DNA of 64,000 bases from an uncultured Eubacteriales bacterium (GTDB lineage: Bacteria > Bacillota > Clostridia > Oscillospirales > CAG-272), in assembly GCA_948467545.1 (NCBI GenBank), contig CAOKER010000005.1, positions 1 through 64,000 of the forward strand, written 5' to 3'. Of this stretch, positions 1 to 7,964 are shown piece after piece. The translations under genes and the position numbers were made by a program. The notes beneath the pieces were generated by a model. That model had not been told where the DNA came from and ran no database searches. It saw only the letters and a list, made by a program, of their open reading frames with translations. The stretch's first letter is position 1; the number at the start of each line of letters is the position of its first letter.

Positions 1-38
1 TAGGCGTACAGCTGTTGACTTATATTCTGCGGCGAAGC

Positions 39-80
39 GCGGAGATTTAGCGGAGATTTAGCGGAGGTTTAGCGGAGGGG
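39..80. repeat. 11-bp tandem repeat
   Basis: About 3.8 head-to-tail copies of gcggagattta, the last ones slightly degenerate. No gene covers it. It is the first of several short tandem arrays with unrelated units in the spacers of this window. Confidence 0.8.
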
Positions 81-112
81 TATTCATCCAAGCGCTCCGA
101 CGACGAAAAAAA

Positions 113-223
113 GGTCAAGCCGTCATTAACAGCTTGACCAACAGAAAGGAGATAAACAGTATAAAAAATACCAACAGTTTGGGAAAGGCTTCTTTAAATT
201 ACAATCAAGAAGTCTTTTCCCAA
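113..223. other. Two hairpins in a non-coding stretch
   Basis: The first hairpin (113-139) has perfect 8-bp arms, ggtcaagc and gcttgacc, with an 11-base loop. The second (179-223) has about 16 bp of stem with one bulge and one wobble pair, and is followed by an AT-rich run. They may be terminators of a gene left of the window or part of a structured RNA. Positions 240-720 hold a further long-range inverted repeat (239-250 against 339-350, ggtgtgccgcg type) but no convincing gene. Confidence 0.45.
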
Positions 224-758
224 TATATATAATTCGGGAGGTGTGCCGCGCCGCACCCTAAATCGGCGGCTGCCGAAATATGTACGGAGTCATACGGAAA
301 GCCAAAGCCTCGAAAGAACTCTATGCTTTTTGTCTGACGCGGCACACACCGAATAAGTCAACTTTCGGATAAAATCCGAGCCATAGCGTGGAACCGGGAC
401 TGTGGGCTATCGCAACGCACGGATTTTTCATACGATGATGAAAGAGAACCGTACGGAAGGCGGAAACCGCTTGCGCGGCACCGATTTTACGCGGCGTACG
501 AGCTGAAAGCTCTGCGAAAATACATTCGCCCCCAACACTTATCGTGCGGTACAGGACCGCAATTGACTGAAAGCTTATGCCTGCAGTGCACTTCCGCAAC
601 ACTTACGGTTTAACATTTGCAGAATCAGGGCGGTTTGAAGCCGATTGATTTCATAGCCATTTTGCAGAATCATTACGCCTGACTTTCCGAAAACTTTGTC
701 CGCCTGCCCGACGGCAGGGATTGACATTTACTAATTATTGAAACGATGAAAAATCGAA

Positions 759-787
759 TTGACAGATTGAAGGAAATATGTTATACT
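759..787 (+). promoter_or_regulatory. Sigma-A promoter of small RNA copy 1
   Basis: TTGACA (759-764), a 17-bp spacer and TATACT (782-787). The predicted start, seven bases after the -10 box, falls on the first base of the closing stem of the RNA candidate at 794. Confidence 0.75.
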
Positions 788-793
788 GAAAGT

Positions 794-886
794 GTCGCAG
801 AAGTAACTTGGGTGTTGTCGCAATCAACCCCTAAGTTCGAGCTGACGAGAGGTTGCCGCCTCTCGCTCTCGCTGCGGCCTTTTTTA
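794..886 (+). ncRNA. Structured small RNA candidate, copy 1
   Basis: About 93 nt. A closing stem pairs gtcgcag (794-800) with ctgcggc (872-878), followed at once by a T run (880-885) as in an intrinsic terminator. Inside is a long hairpin, acttgggtgttg against caacccctaagt (about 806-836), and a second one, cgagagg against cctctcg, with a ctga bulge on its 5' side. A second copy at 1015-1104 keeps every stem and varies in the loops. The family was not recognised. The CTGACGA string recalls part of a hammerhead core, but the GAAA partner is absent. Confidence 0.65.
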
Positions 887-979
887 TCAGTTTTTATTCG
901 TCTTTATCCGTCAGACGTTTTTTTGTTTCAAATTTTTGGAATATTCAGGCAATGTTCTGCATAGCTGACATTTTTCCCG

Positions 980-1008
980 TTGACAAACGGAGGAAAATGT
1001 GTTAAACT
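980..1008 (+). promoter_or_regulatory. Sigma-A promoter of small RNA copy 2
   Basis: TTGACA (980-985), a 17-bp spacer and TAAACT (1003-1008). The predicted start at 1015 is the first base of the closing stem, the same geometry as copy 1. Confidence 0.75.
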
Positions 1009-1014
1009 GAAAGT

Positions 1015-1104
1015 GTCGCAGAAGTGGCTTGGGTGTTGTGTACTGCAACCCCTAAGTTCGAGCTGACGAGAGGGTGCAACCTCTCGCTCTCGCTGCGACT
1101 TTTC
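1015..1104 (+). ncRNA. Structured small RNA candidate, copy 2
   Basis: Paralogue of the RNA at 794-886. The closing stem is gtcgcag (1015-1021) with ctgcgac (1093-1099): a U-G pair in copy 1 is U-A here, so pairing is preserved. The long hairpin arms and the cgagagg/cctctcg hairpin are unchanged, while both loops differ. A T-rich run follows (1100-1108). It has its own promoter, so the two RNAs are separate transcription units in tandem. Confidence 0.65.
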
Positions 1105-1415
1105 CTTTATCCGAAAGATTAACTCCGACGTTAAGAGCGGCGTTCGGAATATTTTGAACACCGCCGATGGAGTTTTATTCCCTCGGAAAAGCTGACAGTC
1201 AATTTTTGTATTTAATTGCAGTTATCGGCGGACATCGCCGCAGGCGCTTTCGCCTGTGACCGATACTTCCGCTTGTCGGATCTGACACGGTATAATCACG
1301 TCCTTGTCTTTTTCCTCAGATTTTGGGAATACAAATTTTATCATACTGACATAAATCAAAGTGCCGTGAAAAAATTAAAGAGATAAGAACAAATTAAAGG
1401 GCTGAAAACAAACAA

Positions 1416-1453
1416 AAAACCGAAAGCATGTGCAAACACACACTTTCGGTTTT
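1416..1453. terminator. Intrinsic terminator-like hairpin
   Basis: Perfect 11-bp arms aaaaccgaaag and ctttcggtttt flank a 16-base loop. The A run on one side and T run on the other allow it to work in both directions. It lies between small RNA copy 2 and the third RNA candidate. Confidence 0.65.
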
Positions 1454-1655
1454 ATACAGACCTGCACAGCGCAGGTAAATACCATACGAAAGTACAGCAT
1501 ACGGAAAATCAAAACTTTTGTTTCTCCCGTTCTCTCAAAAAGAGGTAAGATTTATCAAAACCTCAAATCGAAATTAACCCGAAAACCATAATCCGCAGAT
1601 TACAAATTTATGGATTATTAAAGAGAGAAAAGTAAAGTTTTATCCCGATACCCTC

Positions 1656-1684
1656 TTGAAATATATCAAACTGTATGTTATAAT
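1656..1684 (+). promoter_or_regulatory. Sigma-A promoter of third RNA candidate
   Basis: TTGAAA (1656-1661), a 17-bp spacer and TATAAT (1679-1684). The predicted start at 1691 is the first base of the stem that closes the RNA candidate. Confidence 0.6.
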
Positions 1685-1690
1685 ATATCT

Positions 1691-1794
1691 CACGCCGGTA
1701 CCGGATGATTCTTTCCGGCTGCTCTGTTTATGTGTGTGCTGCACATAAATATCAGGAGATGTCGAGCTGCGAACTCGGCAAATCTGCCGGCGTG
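1691..1794 (+). ncRNA. Multi-hairpin structured RNA candidate
   Basis: An 8-bp closing stem, cacgccgg (1691-1698) with ccggcgtg (1787-1794), encloses three hairpins: ccgga/tccgg (1701-1718), tttatgtg/cacataaa (1727-1749, with a ctctg/caggag extension) and gtcgag/ctcggc (1761-1779). This makes a four-way junction of about 104 nt right at a promoter start. No strong T run follows, so the 3' end is uncertain. It matches no riboswitch or housekeeping RNA that I know. Confidence 0.5.
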
Positions 1795-1991
1795 TTTAAA
1801 GTCTTGCCGGACGGACATATTCAGCAGTATTTAGTAGTATTCAGTTATAATATTCAGTTTTTTTGTAAATTTCTTTACCTGACTGTATTCTAACATAATT
1901 TTTTGTGTTAGTCAATAGTTTTTTGGAAAAAACTCGGAGAAATATTTTTTTAAGAAAAATGCAGACATAGCGCACCGACTGCACGGAACTG

Positions 1992-2200
1992 TACGAATTG
2001 CATCGGCTTGTACGAATTGTACGGAATCGCACCGAATTGTATGGGACCGCACCGAGTTGTATGGGACCGCATCGAGTTGTATGGAACCGCACCGAGTTGT
2101 ATGGAACTGCACCGAGTTGTATGGGACCGCACCGAGTTGTATGGAATTGCACTGAATTGTACGAATTGTATAGAATCGCATCGAATTGTACGAGTTTCAA
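1992..2200. repeat. 20-bp minisatellite
   Basis: Seven exact-length 20-bp units occupy 2020-2159 (consensus tatggRaccgcaccgagttg). Degenerate or shortened copies lie at both ends (1992-2019 and 2160-2200). Because 20 is not a multiple of three, the array keeps several overlapping frames open on both strands. These give repetitive peptides without good ribosome sites and are artefacts. The regular unit recalls iterons, but no replication gene is near. Confidence 0.9.
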
Positions 2201-2308
2201 TGAATCGTACAATTTTTTTGTTTTCACTCTTTTCTGTCGCGCGCCTGTCCGTTTTGTTTTATATTTGTTTAAACTTGTCCTTTAAACTTCTTTCACTGTC
2301 CCAAAGCC

Positions 2309-3499
2309 TTACTTTGTCAGCCAATCCGCAATATCAATTATTCTTATTCCCTCGTACTGATACTCATCGTGGCGGGTGCGTGCAATTATCATTTTTGGGT
2401 AAGCATCATTTATTTTTAACAGCGGCGAGACCTCTCTCTCAAAGGTCTTTTCATCGCTTATATTATCCGACACCTGAATATAAATTTTCTCGTTACGCTT
2501 TACGGCTACAAAATCAACCTCTTTTTTGTAAAGCACACCTACATAAACTTCATATCCTCTGCGCAAAAGTTCAATAGCGACAATATTTTCCAACACTCTG
2601 CCGTAATTCATATTTTTTGTGCCGAGCTTTGCATAGCGGAATGTGTGGTCGCTTAAATAATACTTATCGTTGGCAGAAAGATATTTTTTGCCCTTGATGT
2701 CATATCTGCGAATCCTATAAAAAGCAAAGGCGTCACAGAGATAACGTATATACGATTCGACGGTTGTATGATGTATCTTTTCGTTTATACTGCTTAAGGT
2801 ATTTGTAATGTTTGACGCCGAGCAAAGATTGGAAATGTTATCCATAAGAAAGTCAACAATTCTGTTCATAAGCTGCGGATTCCGTATTTTGTATTTTCTC
2901 CGTATATCGCGGACTATCAGAGTTTCAAATACTTCGGCAATATAGTCGTATTTTGCTTCCTGATTTTTATAAAGATACGAGCCGGATATACCGCCCTCAA
3001 GAATATATTTATCAAACGCGGCGTATTTATCGGTATAACCGAAATACTGCATATATTCGCTGAATGAAAACGGATATACCTTGATTTCAAAGGTTCTGCC
3101 CGTAAACAGCGTTGCAAGGTCGGATCTTAAATGAAAAGCATTTGAACCCGTAATATAAATATCGTACTTTTCGGACGCGTACAGGCCGTTTATTGCTTTT
3201 TCAAAATCGCTGCACATTTGAACTTCGTCAATGAAAACGAAATTTTCTTTTCCTTTAACATACTGCGAGTTTATATAATCATACAAGGCGTGGTATTCAA
3301 GCAAATGCTCATATTCGGGCAGGTTGAAGTTAATGTGAATAATACTGTTGCCGGGGTAATTTTCTTCGATGTATTCCTTAAAAGCTTCGAGCAGTTTTGA
3401 TTTTCCGGAGCGCCTAACACCTGTAATAACCTTAATATCGGGTGTGCCGATTACATTTATCATCTTATCTAAATACTGTTTTCTTTCAATGAGCTTCAT
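2309..3499 (-). CDS. AAA ATPase with DUF4143 domain
   Basis: A 396-aa protein of the widespread bacterial and archaeal ATPase family (AAA_14 plus DUF4143). The N-terminal NTPase domain shows a Walker A motif, GVRRSGKSKLL, near residue 30 and a Walker B-like FIDEVQ near residue 92. The C-terminal part resembles a restriction-endonuclease fold, with KKEVDFVAV near residue 330. The start is ATG at 3499, eight bases after a gaggtg ribosome site; a GTG four codons upstream overlaps that site and is unlikely. The cellular role of this family is not established, and toxin-antitoxin or mobile-element links have been suggested. It stands alone behind its own promoter. Confidence 0.85.
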   Translation of the reverse strand: MKLIERKQYLDKMINVIGTPDIKVITGVRRSGKSKLLEAFKEYIEENYPGNSIIHINFNLPEYEHLLEYHALYDYINSQYVKGKENFVFIDEVQMCSDFEKAINGLYASEKYDIYITGSNAFHLRSDLATLFTGRTFEIKVYPFSFSEYMQYFGYTDKYAAFDKYILEGGISGSYLYKNQEAKYDYIAEVFETLIVRDIRRKYKIRNPQLMNRIVDFLMDNISNLCSASNITNTLSSINEKIHHTTVESYIRYLCDAFAFYRIRRYDIKGKKYLSANDKYYLSDHTFRYAKLGTKNMNYGRVLENIVAIELLRRGYEVYVGVLYKKEVDFVAVKRNEKIYIQVSDNISDEKTFEREVSPLLKINDAYPKMIIARTRHDEYQYEGIRIIDIADWLTK

Positions 3500-3522
3500 A
3501 AAAAAAATCACCTCGCATAAGT

Positions 3523-3551
3523 ATTATATCACTTCTATTAGCTAAAATCAA
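3523..3551 (-). promoter_or_regulatory. Promoter of the DUF4143 ATPase gene
   Basis: Read on the minus strand: TTGATT, a 17-bp spacer and TATAAT, ending about 24 bp before the ATG and just upstream of its gaggtg site. Confidence 0.6.
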
Positions 3552-3593
3552 CTTTTTTTTGATTTTGGCTAATATAATCAGGCACGGCTATGA

Positions 3594-3622
3594 TTGACAA
3601 TATCACGGTACCGTGATATAAT
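3594..3622 (+). promoter_or_regulatory. Promoter with palindromic operator in its spacer
   Basis: TTGACA (3594-3599), a 17-bp spacer and TATAAT (3617-3622). The perfect 20-bp palindrome ATATCACGGTACCGTGAT plus AT (3600-3619) fills the whole spacer and enters the -10 box. A repressor bound there would block polymerase directly. The regulated gene is the fructuronate reductase-like gene at 3765, leaving a leader of about 136 nt. The regulator is not encoded next to it. Confidence 0.8.
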
Positions 3623-3764
3623 AATCTCAAATTGAAAAAGGCGTTCAGAAGCAAACATTCTGACGTATAAAATGCGGAAAAATTCATTATAACATACGGC
3701 GTAAAGTCGGAGCGGTCATTACTTCGAGTACATTTTTTACGTCGGAAATACAAGGGGTATTAAT

Positions 3765-5381
3765 ATGAAATTGTGTTATGAAGGTTTGAAGGATCGGGAT
3801 TTATGGGCTGCCGCCGAGGTGAAGCTTCCGGAGTTTGATTGGAAGGCTATGTGCCTTGAAACGGAAAAATCTCCGGTGTGGGTACATTTCGGCGCGGGAA
3901 ATATATTCCGCGGCTTTATAGCCCGTCTTCAGCAGGAGCTTTTAAACAAGGGTTTGGCTAAAAGCGGAATTGTGGCCGCCGATACCTTTGATTACGGAAT
4001 AATCAATGATATTTATTCTCCGCACGACAGTATGACTTTATTGGTAAGTCTGCTTTCCGACGGTAAAATAGAAAAGGAAGTAGTAGCTTCGATAGCTAAG
4101 GGAATCAGGGCGGGGAATGCTTATCCCGACGACATGGAACAGCTTCGCGCCGTTTTTCGCAACCCCTCTCTCCAGATGGTCAGCTTTACTATAACCGAAA
4201 AGGGGTATTCTCTGACGAATATTCAGGGGGATTTTCTTCCTTTTGTGGAGTCTGATTTTAAAAATGGTCCGTCCGACTGCTCGCATGCGATGTGTATAGT
4301 CACTTCGCTGCTGATTGAGCGTTTTAAGGCCGGCGGATTTCCTCTTGCCGTAGTCAGTATGGATAACTGTTCCCGCAACGGTGAGAAGCTGCGCGCGGGT
4401 ATAATGACGGCAGCAGACAAGTGGCTTGAAAACGGTTTTGTGACCGAGGAGTTTGTCGACTGGGTACGTAACGAGAACAATGTTTCTTTTCCGTGGACAA
4501 TGATTGACAAGATTACTCCGCGTCCCGCCAAGGCGATAGAGGAGGCTTTGACGGCTTCGGGCATTGAGGAGATGGCTCCCATCATTACGGAGAAAAATAC
4601 CTTTATCGCGCCTTTTGTAAATGCAGAAAAGCCGCAGTATCTTGTAGTCGAAGATAAATTTCCGAACGGACGTCCTCCGCTTGAAAAGGCAGGCGTATAT
4701 ATGACAGACCGCGAGACGGTAAACAACACGGAAAAAATGAAGGTTATGACATGCCTCAATCCGTTGCATACCGCGCTGGCAGTTTACGGCTGCCTTTTGG
4801 GATATAATTCTATCGCCGACGAAATGAAGGACGACGAGCTCAGGGGATTGGTCGAGAAGATCGGATATTCCGAGGGTATGCCTGTCGTTATTGATCCGAA
4901 GATTATAAGTCCGTCGGAATTTATTCATGAGGTTGTGGAAAAACGGCTTCCGAATCCTTTTGTTCCCGACACTCCTCAGCGTATTGCCACAGATACAAGT
5001 CAGAAAATGTCTGTCAGATTCGGAGAGACTATCAAGGCGTATACTCAGCGCGCCGATTTGGATGTAACGTCGCTTACATACATTCCTTTGGCTATTGCCG
5101 GGTGGCTTCGTTATCTGCTTGCGGTGGATGACTTCGGAAATGAAATGCAGTGCAGCAGCGATCCGATGCTTTCATCTCTGCAAAAGGAGCTTGAAGGCGT
5201 AAAGGTCGGAAATCCCGAAAGCCTTGACGGAAAACTTGCGTCTATTTTGTCGAATGATGTGATTTTCGGATGTGATTTAATGGAAATCGGTTTGGGCGGC
5301 AAAATAGAAGAGATGGTTCGCGAGGAGACAGCGGGCTTCGGCGCGGTGAGAGATACATTAAAGAAATATTTGAAAGTTTAA
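3765..5381 (+). CDS. uxuB: Fructuronate reductase-like mannitol dehydrogenase family protein
   Basis: A 538-aa member of the polyol/mannitol dehydrogenase family, most like D-mannonate oxidoreductase (fructuronate reductase), which interconverts D-fructuronate and D-mannonate with NAD(H) in hexuronate breakdown. The NAD-binding glycine motif VHFGAGNIFRGF is near residue 40. The catalytic region near residue 320 has NNTEKMKVMTCLNPLHT, with the expected lysine, asparagine and histidine. Length fits the clostridial form. The start follows an aaggggt ribosome site. No uxuA or hexuronate transporter is adjacent, so the substrate is inferred from the family; other mannitol dehydrogenase-type polyols remain possible. 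A palindromic operator sits in its promoter. Confidence 0.8.
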   Translation: MKLCYEGLKDRDLWAAAEVKLPEFDWKAMCLETEKSPVWVHFGAGNIFRGFIARLQQELLNKGLAKSGIVAADTFDYGIINDIYSPHDSMTLLVSLLSDGKIEKEVVASIAKGIRAGNAYPDDMEQLRAVFRNPSLQMVSFTITEKGYSLTNIQGDFLPFVESDFKNGPSDCSHAMCIVTSLLIERFKAGGFPLAVVSMDNCSRNGEKLRAGIMTAADKWLENGFVTEEFVDWVRNENNVSFPWTMIDKITPRPAKAIEEALTASGIEEMAPIITEKNTFIAPFVNAEKPQYLVVEDKFPNGRPPLEKAGVYMTDRETVNNTEKMKVMTCLNPLHTALAVYGCLLGYNSIADEMKDDELRGLVEKIGYSEGMPVVIDPKIISPSEFIHEVVEKRLPNPFVPDTPQRIATDTSQKMSVRFGETIKAYTQRADLDVTSLTYIPLAIAGWLRYLLAVDDFGNEMQCSSDPMLSSLQKELEGVKVGNPESLDGKLASILSNDVIFGCDLMEIGLGGKIEEMVREETAGFGAVRDTLKKYLKV

Positions 5382-5384
5382 GGA

Positions 5385-5444
5385 AATTAAGCTTAAGACA
5401 ATTAAACTTAAGACAATTAAACTTAAAACAATTAAGCTTAAGGC
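5385..5444. repeat. 15-bp tandem repeat, four units
   Basis: Four exact 15-bp units of aattaaRcttaaRRc directly follow the stop codon of the fructuronate reductase-like gene. No coding role is seen. Confidence 0.9.
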
Positions 5445-5514
5445 ATTTTTTACACCGTCTGCATGTGATAAACCGAAATTATGACGGTGCTGACAGCGCT
5501 TTTAACAGCACTTT

Positions 5515-5566
5515 TGACGGTGCTTGACGGTGCTTGACAGTGCTTGACGGCGCTTTGCGCCTTACA
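5515..5566. repeat. 10-bp tandem repeat joined to a dispersed hairpin motif
   Basis: Three tgcttgacgg-type units run into gacggcgctttgcgcctta. That last motif recurs at 9194-9212 and, modified, near 37384, so this looks like a partial copy of a dispersed element. Confidence 0.6.
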
Positions 5567-5596
5567 CAATAAAAAATAAAACCGCATAAAAAATAA

Positions 5597-5669
5597 AACA
5601 GCGGCGATGTACCGACTTTCTGCATAAGTTCAAACACTTTTGCAGAAAGTTCGGTATTCGCCGCTGTTG
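5597..5669. terminator. Long bidirectional terminator hairpin
   Basis: A stem of about 27 bp with small bulges joins aacagcggcga (5597 onward) to tcgccgctgtt (ending about 5668), with ctttctgca/tgcagaaag near the loop. It lies between two convergent genes and has A-rich and T-rich flanks on its two sides. Confidence 0.8.
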
Positions 5670-5676
5670 TTTTCTT

Positions 5677-7110
5677 TTATTGTTTATGTCTGTGAAGCCG
5701 CAGATGGCTTAAACGTTCATATTCATCAAAATTTACTGCTTTTAAAATGTTTTCAAGCTCTCCGTCTCCCATAACCGTATTGCGGCCCGCTTCATATTCT
5801 TTGTCGACTCGCTCTTTTATGGCTAATATGACGGGATCGCGTTTATCAACGGCGTTTTCTTTTTCAAGATGATAAAAGCCGTTAAGCCAGTGGGCGATTC
5901 CGGCAAGACCGCTGTGCGAATCTACCGCAACGGAGGCAGGGCGGTTTAAAAGCTTTGTTGTATCGAATATATTGTAAATTTCCTCGTTTTTCAGCATGCC
6001 GTCCGCATGGATTCCCGCTCTTGTAACATTAAAGTTTCGTCCGACAAACGGAGTGCGCGGCGGAATTTCATATCCGATTTCTTCTTCAAAGTATCTTGCG
6101 ATTTCCGTAATAACGGGCAGATTCATTCCGTCGCTTGTTCCTCTCAGCGACGCGTATTCTATTACCATGGCTTCAAGCGGGCAGTTTCCCGTGCGCTCTC
6201 CTATTCCGAGAAGAGAACAGTTTACGCTTGACGCGCCGTAAAGCCATGCGGTAGACGCATTTGAGACAACCTTGTAAAAATCGTTATGTCCGTGCCATTC
6301 TATCATTTCACTCGGAAAACCCGCGTAGTGCATGAGGCCGTATATAATTCCGGGAACGCTTCGCGGAAGCGCGGCGCCGTGGTATGATACACCGTATCCC
6401 ATCGTATCGCAAGCCCTGATTTTAATCGGGATACCGTACGATTCGCTCAGCTTGTGAAGCTCTTCCGCAAATGGTACGACAAATCCGTAATAATCGGCGC
6501 GCGTAATATCTTCAAAATGACACCGCGGATAAATTCCGCGGTCAAGCACGCTTTTTACAACACCGAGATATTTGTCAAGCGCCTTTGCTCTGGTGAGCCC
6601 CATTTTCTTATATATATGATAATCGGAGCAGGAAACAAGGATTCCCGTTTCGCGGATTCCGAGCTCCTTTACAAGCTCAAAATCCTTTTCGCTCGCCCTT
6701 ATCCACGTCGTGATTTCCGGAAATTCAAATCCCAGCTCCTTGCAGCGGAGAAGCGATTCGCGGTCTTTCTCGGAATAAACAAAAAATTCGCTTTGTCTGA
6801 TCAGTCCGTTTGGCCCACCGAGCTTGTGCATCAGCGTGTAAAGATCTACTATCTGTTTTACGGTGAACGGCGATGTCGACTGCTGTCCGTCGCGGAAGGT
6901 TGTGTCTGTTATCCATATTTTATCGGGCATGCACATGGGAACAAATCGGTGATTGAACGATACTTTCGGTACGCTTTCATAATCGAAAAGATGACGGTAA
7001 AGATTTGGCTCGTCCCGATCCTGAAGCTGATATTTATATGCAGACTGCTCAAGCAGATTAGTTGACTCGGAAAAAATAAGAGATGAATCTTCTTCGTGCG
7101 AATATTGCAT
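5677..7110 (-). CDS. Citrate (Re)-synthase-like DRE-TIM metallolyase
   Basis: A 477-aa HMGL/isopropylmalate synthase-superfamily enzyme. Of the family members I know, it most resembles clostridial citrate (Re)-synthase, which condenses oxaloacetate and acetyl-CoA and supplies glutamate precursors in anaerobes lacking ordinary citrate synthase. Residues that fit include TTFRDGQQ near 69, LIRQSEFF near 102, PRCHFEDITRADYYGF near 197 and the metal-binding EWHGHNDF near 269. The LeuA regulatory domain is absent, as in Re-synthases. It starts at an ATG preceded by aaagga. Homocitrate or isopropylmalate synthase activity cannot be excluded from sequence. It is monocistronic and ends at a strong shared terminator. 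Confidence 0.75.
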   Translation of the reverse strand: MQYSHEEDSSLIFSESTNLLEQSAYKYQLQDRDEPNLYRHLFDYESVPKVSFNHRFVPMCMPDKIWITDTTFRDGQQSTSPFTVKQIVDLYTLMHKLGGPNGLIRQSEFFVYSEKDRESLLRCKELGFEFPEITTWIRASEKDFELVKELGIRETGILVSCSDYHIYKKMGLTRAKALDKYLGVVKSVLDRGIYPRCHFEDITRADYYGFVVPFAEELHKLSESYGIPIKIRACDTMGYGVSYHGAALPRSVPGIIYGLMHYAGFPSEMIEWHGHNDFYKVVSNASTAWLYGASSVNCSLLGIGERTGNCPLEAMVIEYASLRGTSDGMNLPVITEIARYFEEEIGYEIPPRTPFVGRNFNVTRAGIHADGMLKNEEIYNIFDTTKLLNRPASVAVDSHSGLAGIAHWLNGFYHLEKENAVDKRDPVILAIKERVDKEYEAGRNTVMGDGELENILKAVNFDEYERLSHLRLHRHKQ

Positions 7111-7487
7111 AATTATTGTTCCTTTCTTTCGTTTTATGTAAATGACTGCAATGAGTCAAGGGAAAATAAAATTTATTGATTATATGCGTTTCTCTTAATA
7201 TTATATAGCATTTCAAAACTTTTTTCAACCCCTAATCTGCTTTTTTATCTGCCAAAGAGATATTTATTTTGAATTTTTTAAAGTTTTCGGCTTCAGAATC
7301 ATAAGTCTGTCTTGAACTTGATGCGGTTTTATGCGACGCCGAAAGTATGCCGAAAGTATTTTAAATATCTTTTTTTAAAGCTATGGACAAAAGAAGCTAA
7401 ATATTGTATAATAGATTATATTTTACTGTAAGACATCATGCTTGTTTGCTTCAGCATGTTATGCGGTTTGAGAAAGGAATGAATCTA
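7111..7487. other. Divergent intergenic region
   Basis: A 377-bp spacer between the divergent citrate synthase-like and Lrp genes. It contains the Lrp promoter (7384-7412) and an AT-rich stretch after the minus-strand start. No additional gene is seen. Confidence 0.6.
7384..7412 (+). promoter_or_regulatory. Promoter of the Lrp-aminotransferase operon
   Basis: TGGACA (7384-7389), a 17-bp spacer and TATAAT (7407-7412). Its start near 7419 lies downstream of an in-frame upstream ATG at 7404, which supports the internal start at 7488. Confidence 0.7.
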
Positions 7488-7964
7488 ATGAATGATTTTT
7501 TGAAGCTTCTTGAAAATGACAGTCGTCTTACTCCTGAACAGCTTGCCGTCATGTGCGACAAAGAGGTAGGAGAAATTAAAGAAATGATAGACAAATTCGA
7601 GAAGGACGGAATAATTCTCGGATATCATACGCTGATTGACTGGGATAAAACCGCACGCGAGTCTGTCACTGCCCTAATAGAGCTGAAAATATCCCCTCAG
7701 GAAGATCGAGGATTTGATAAAATTGCAGAAAAAATCCGCAATTATCCGGAGGTACAGAGCGTTTATCTCATGTCGGGCGGCTTTGATCTTGCTGTGTTCA
7801 TAGAGGGAAAAACTCTGAAAGAAGTGGCGTTTTTTGTCGCGCAGAAGCTTGCGCCGATGAATTCAATTCAGTCTACCGCAACGCATTTTGTTTTGAAAAA
7901 ATATAAGGATAAAGGCGTGAACTACGGAATTCCGGAAACCGACGAAAGAGGGTACGAAATGTGA
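7488..7964 (+). CDS. Lrp/AsnC family transcriptional regulator
   Basis: A 158-aa protein with an N-terminal winged-helix region (residues 1-55) and a C-terminal RAM/ligand-binding domain, where VYLMSGGFDLAVFIEG is typical. The start follows gaaagga at nine bases; an in-frame ATG at 7404 precedes the promoter start and is rejected. The stop overlaps the next gene's GTG by four bases, so the two are translationally coupled. Lrp proteins paired with an aminotransferase usually regulate it and sense an amino acid. The ligand cannot be read from sequence. Confidence 0.9.
   Translation: MNDFLKLLENDSRLTPEQLAVMCDKEVGEIKEMIDKFEKDGIILGYHTLIDWDKTARESVTALIELKISPQEDRGFDKIAEKIRNYPEVQSVYLMSGGFDLAVFIEGKTLKEVAFFVAQKLAPMNSIQSTATHFVLKKYKDKGVNYGIPETDERGYEM

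Noticed and set aside
321..602. 93-aa minus-strand frame in the non-coding region
   Set aside because: Starts at GTG with no ribosome site, no domain recognised, and overlaps a region of inverted repeats. Not supported as a gene.
794..1104. Hammerhead ribozyme
   Set aside because: CTGACGA is present, but the required GAAA segment and cleavage-site arrangement are missing in both copies.
1992..2200. CRISPR array
   Set aside because: Units are directly adjacent with no unique spacers, and no cas genes are near.
1841..2577. Repetitive frames on both strands across 1841-2577
   Set aside because: They arise from the 20-bp tandem repeat, overlap one another in several frames and lack ribosome sites.
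4038..4928. 296-aa and 178-aa minus-strand frames inside the fructuronate reductase-like gene
   Set aside because: Antisense shadows of a clear enzyme gene, with no ribosome sites or domains.
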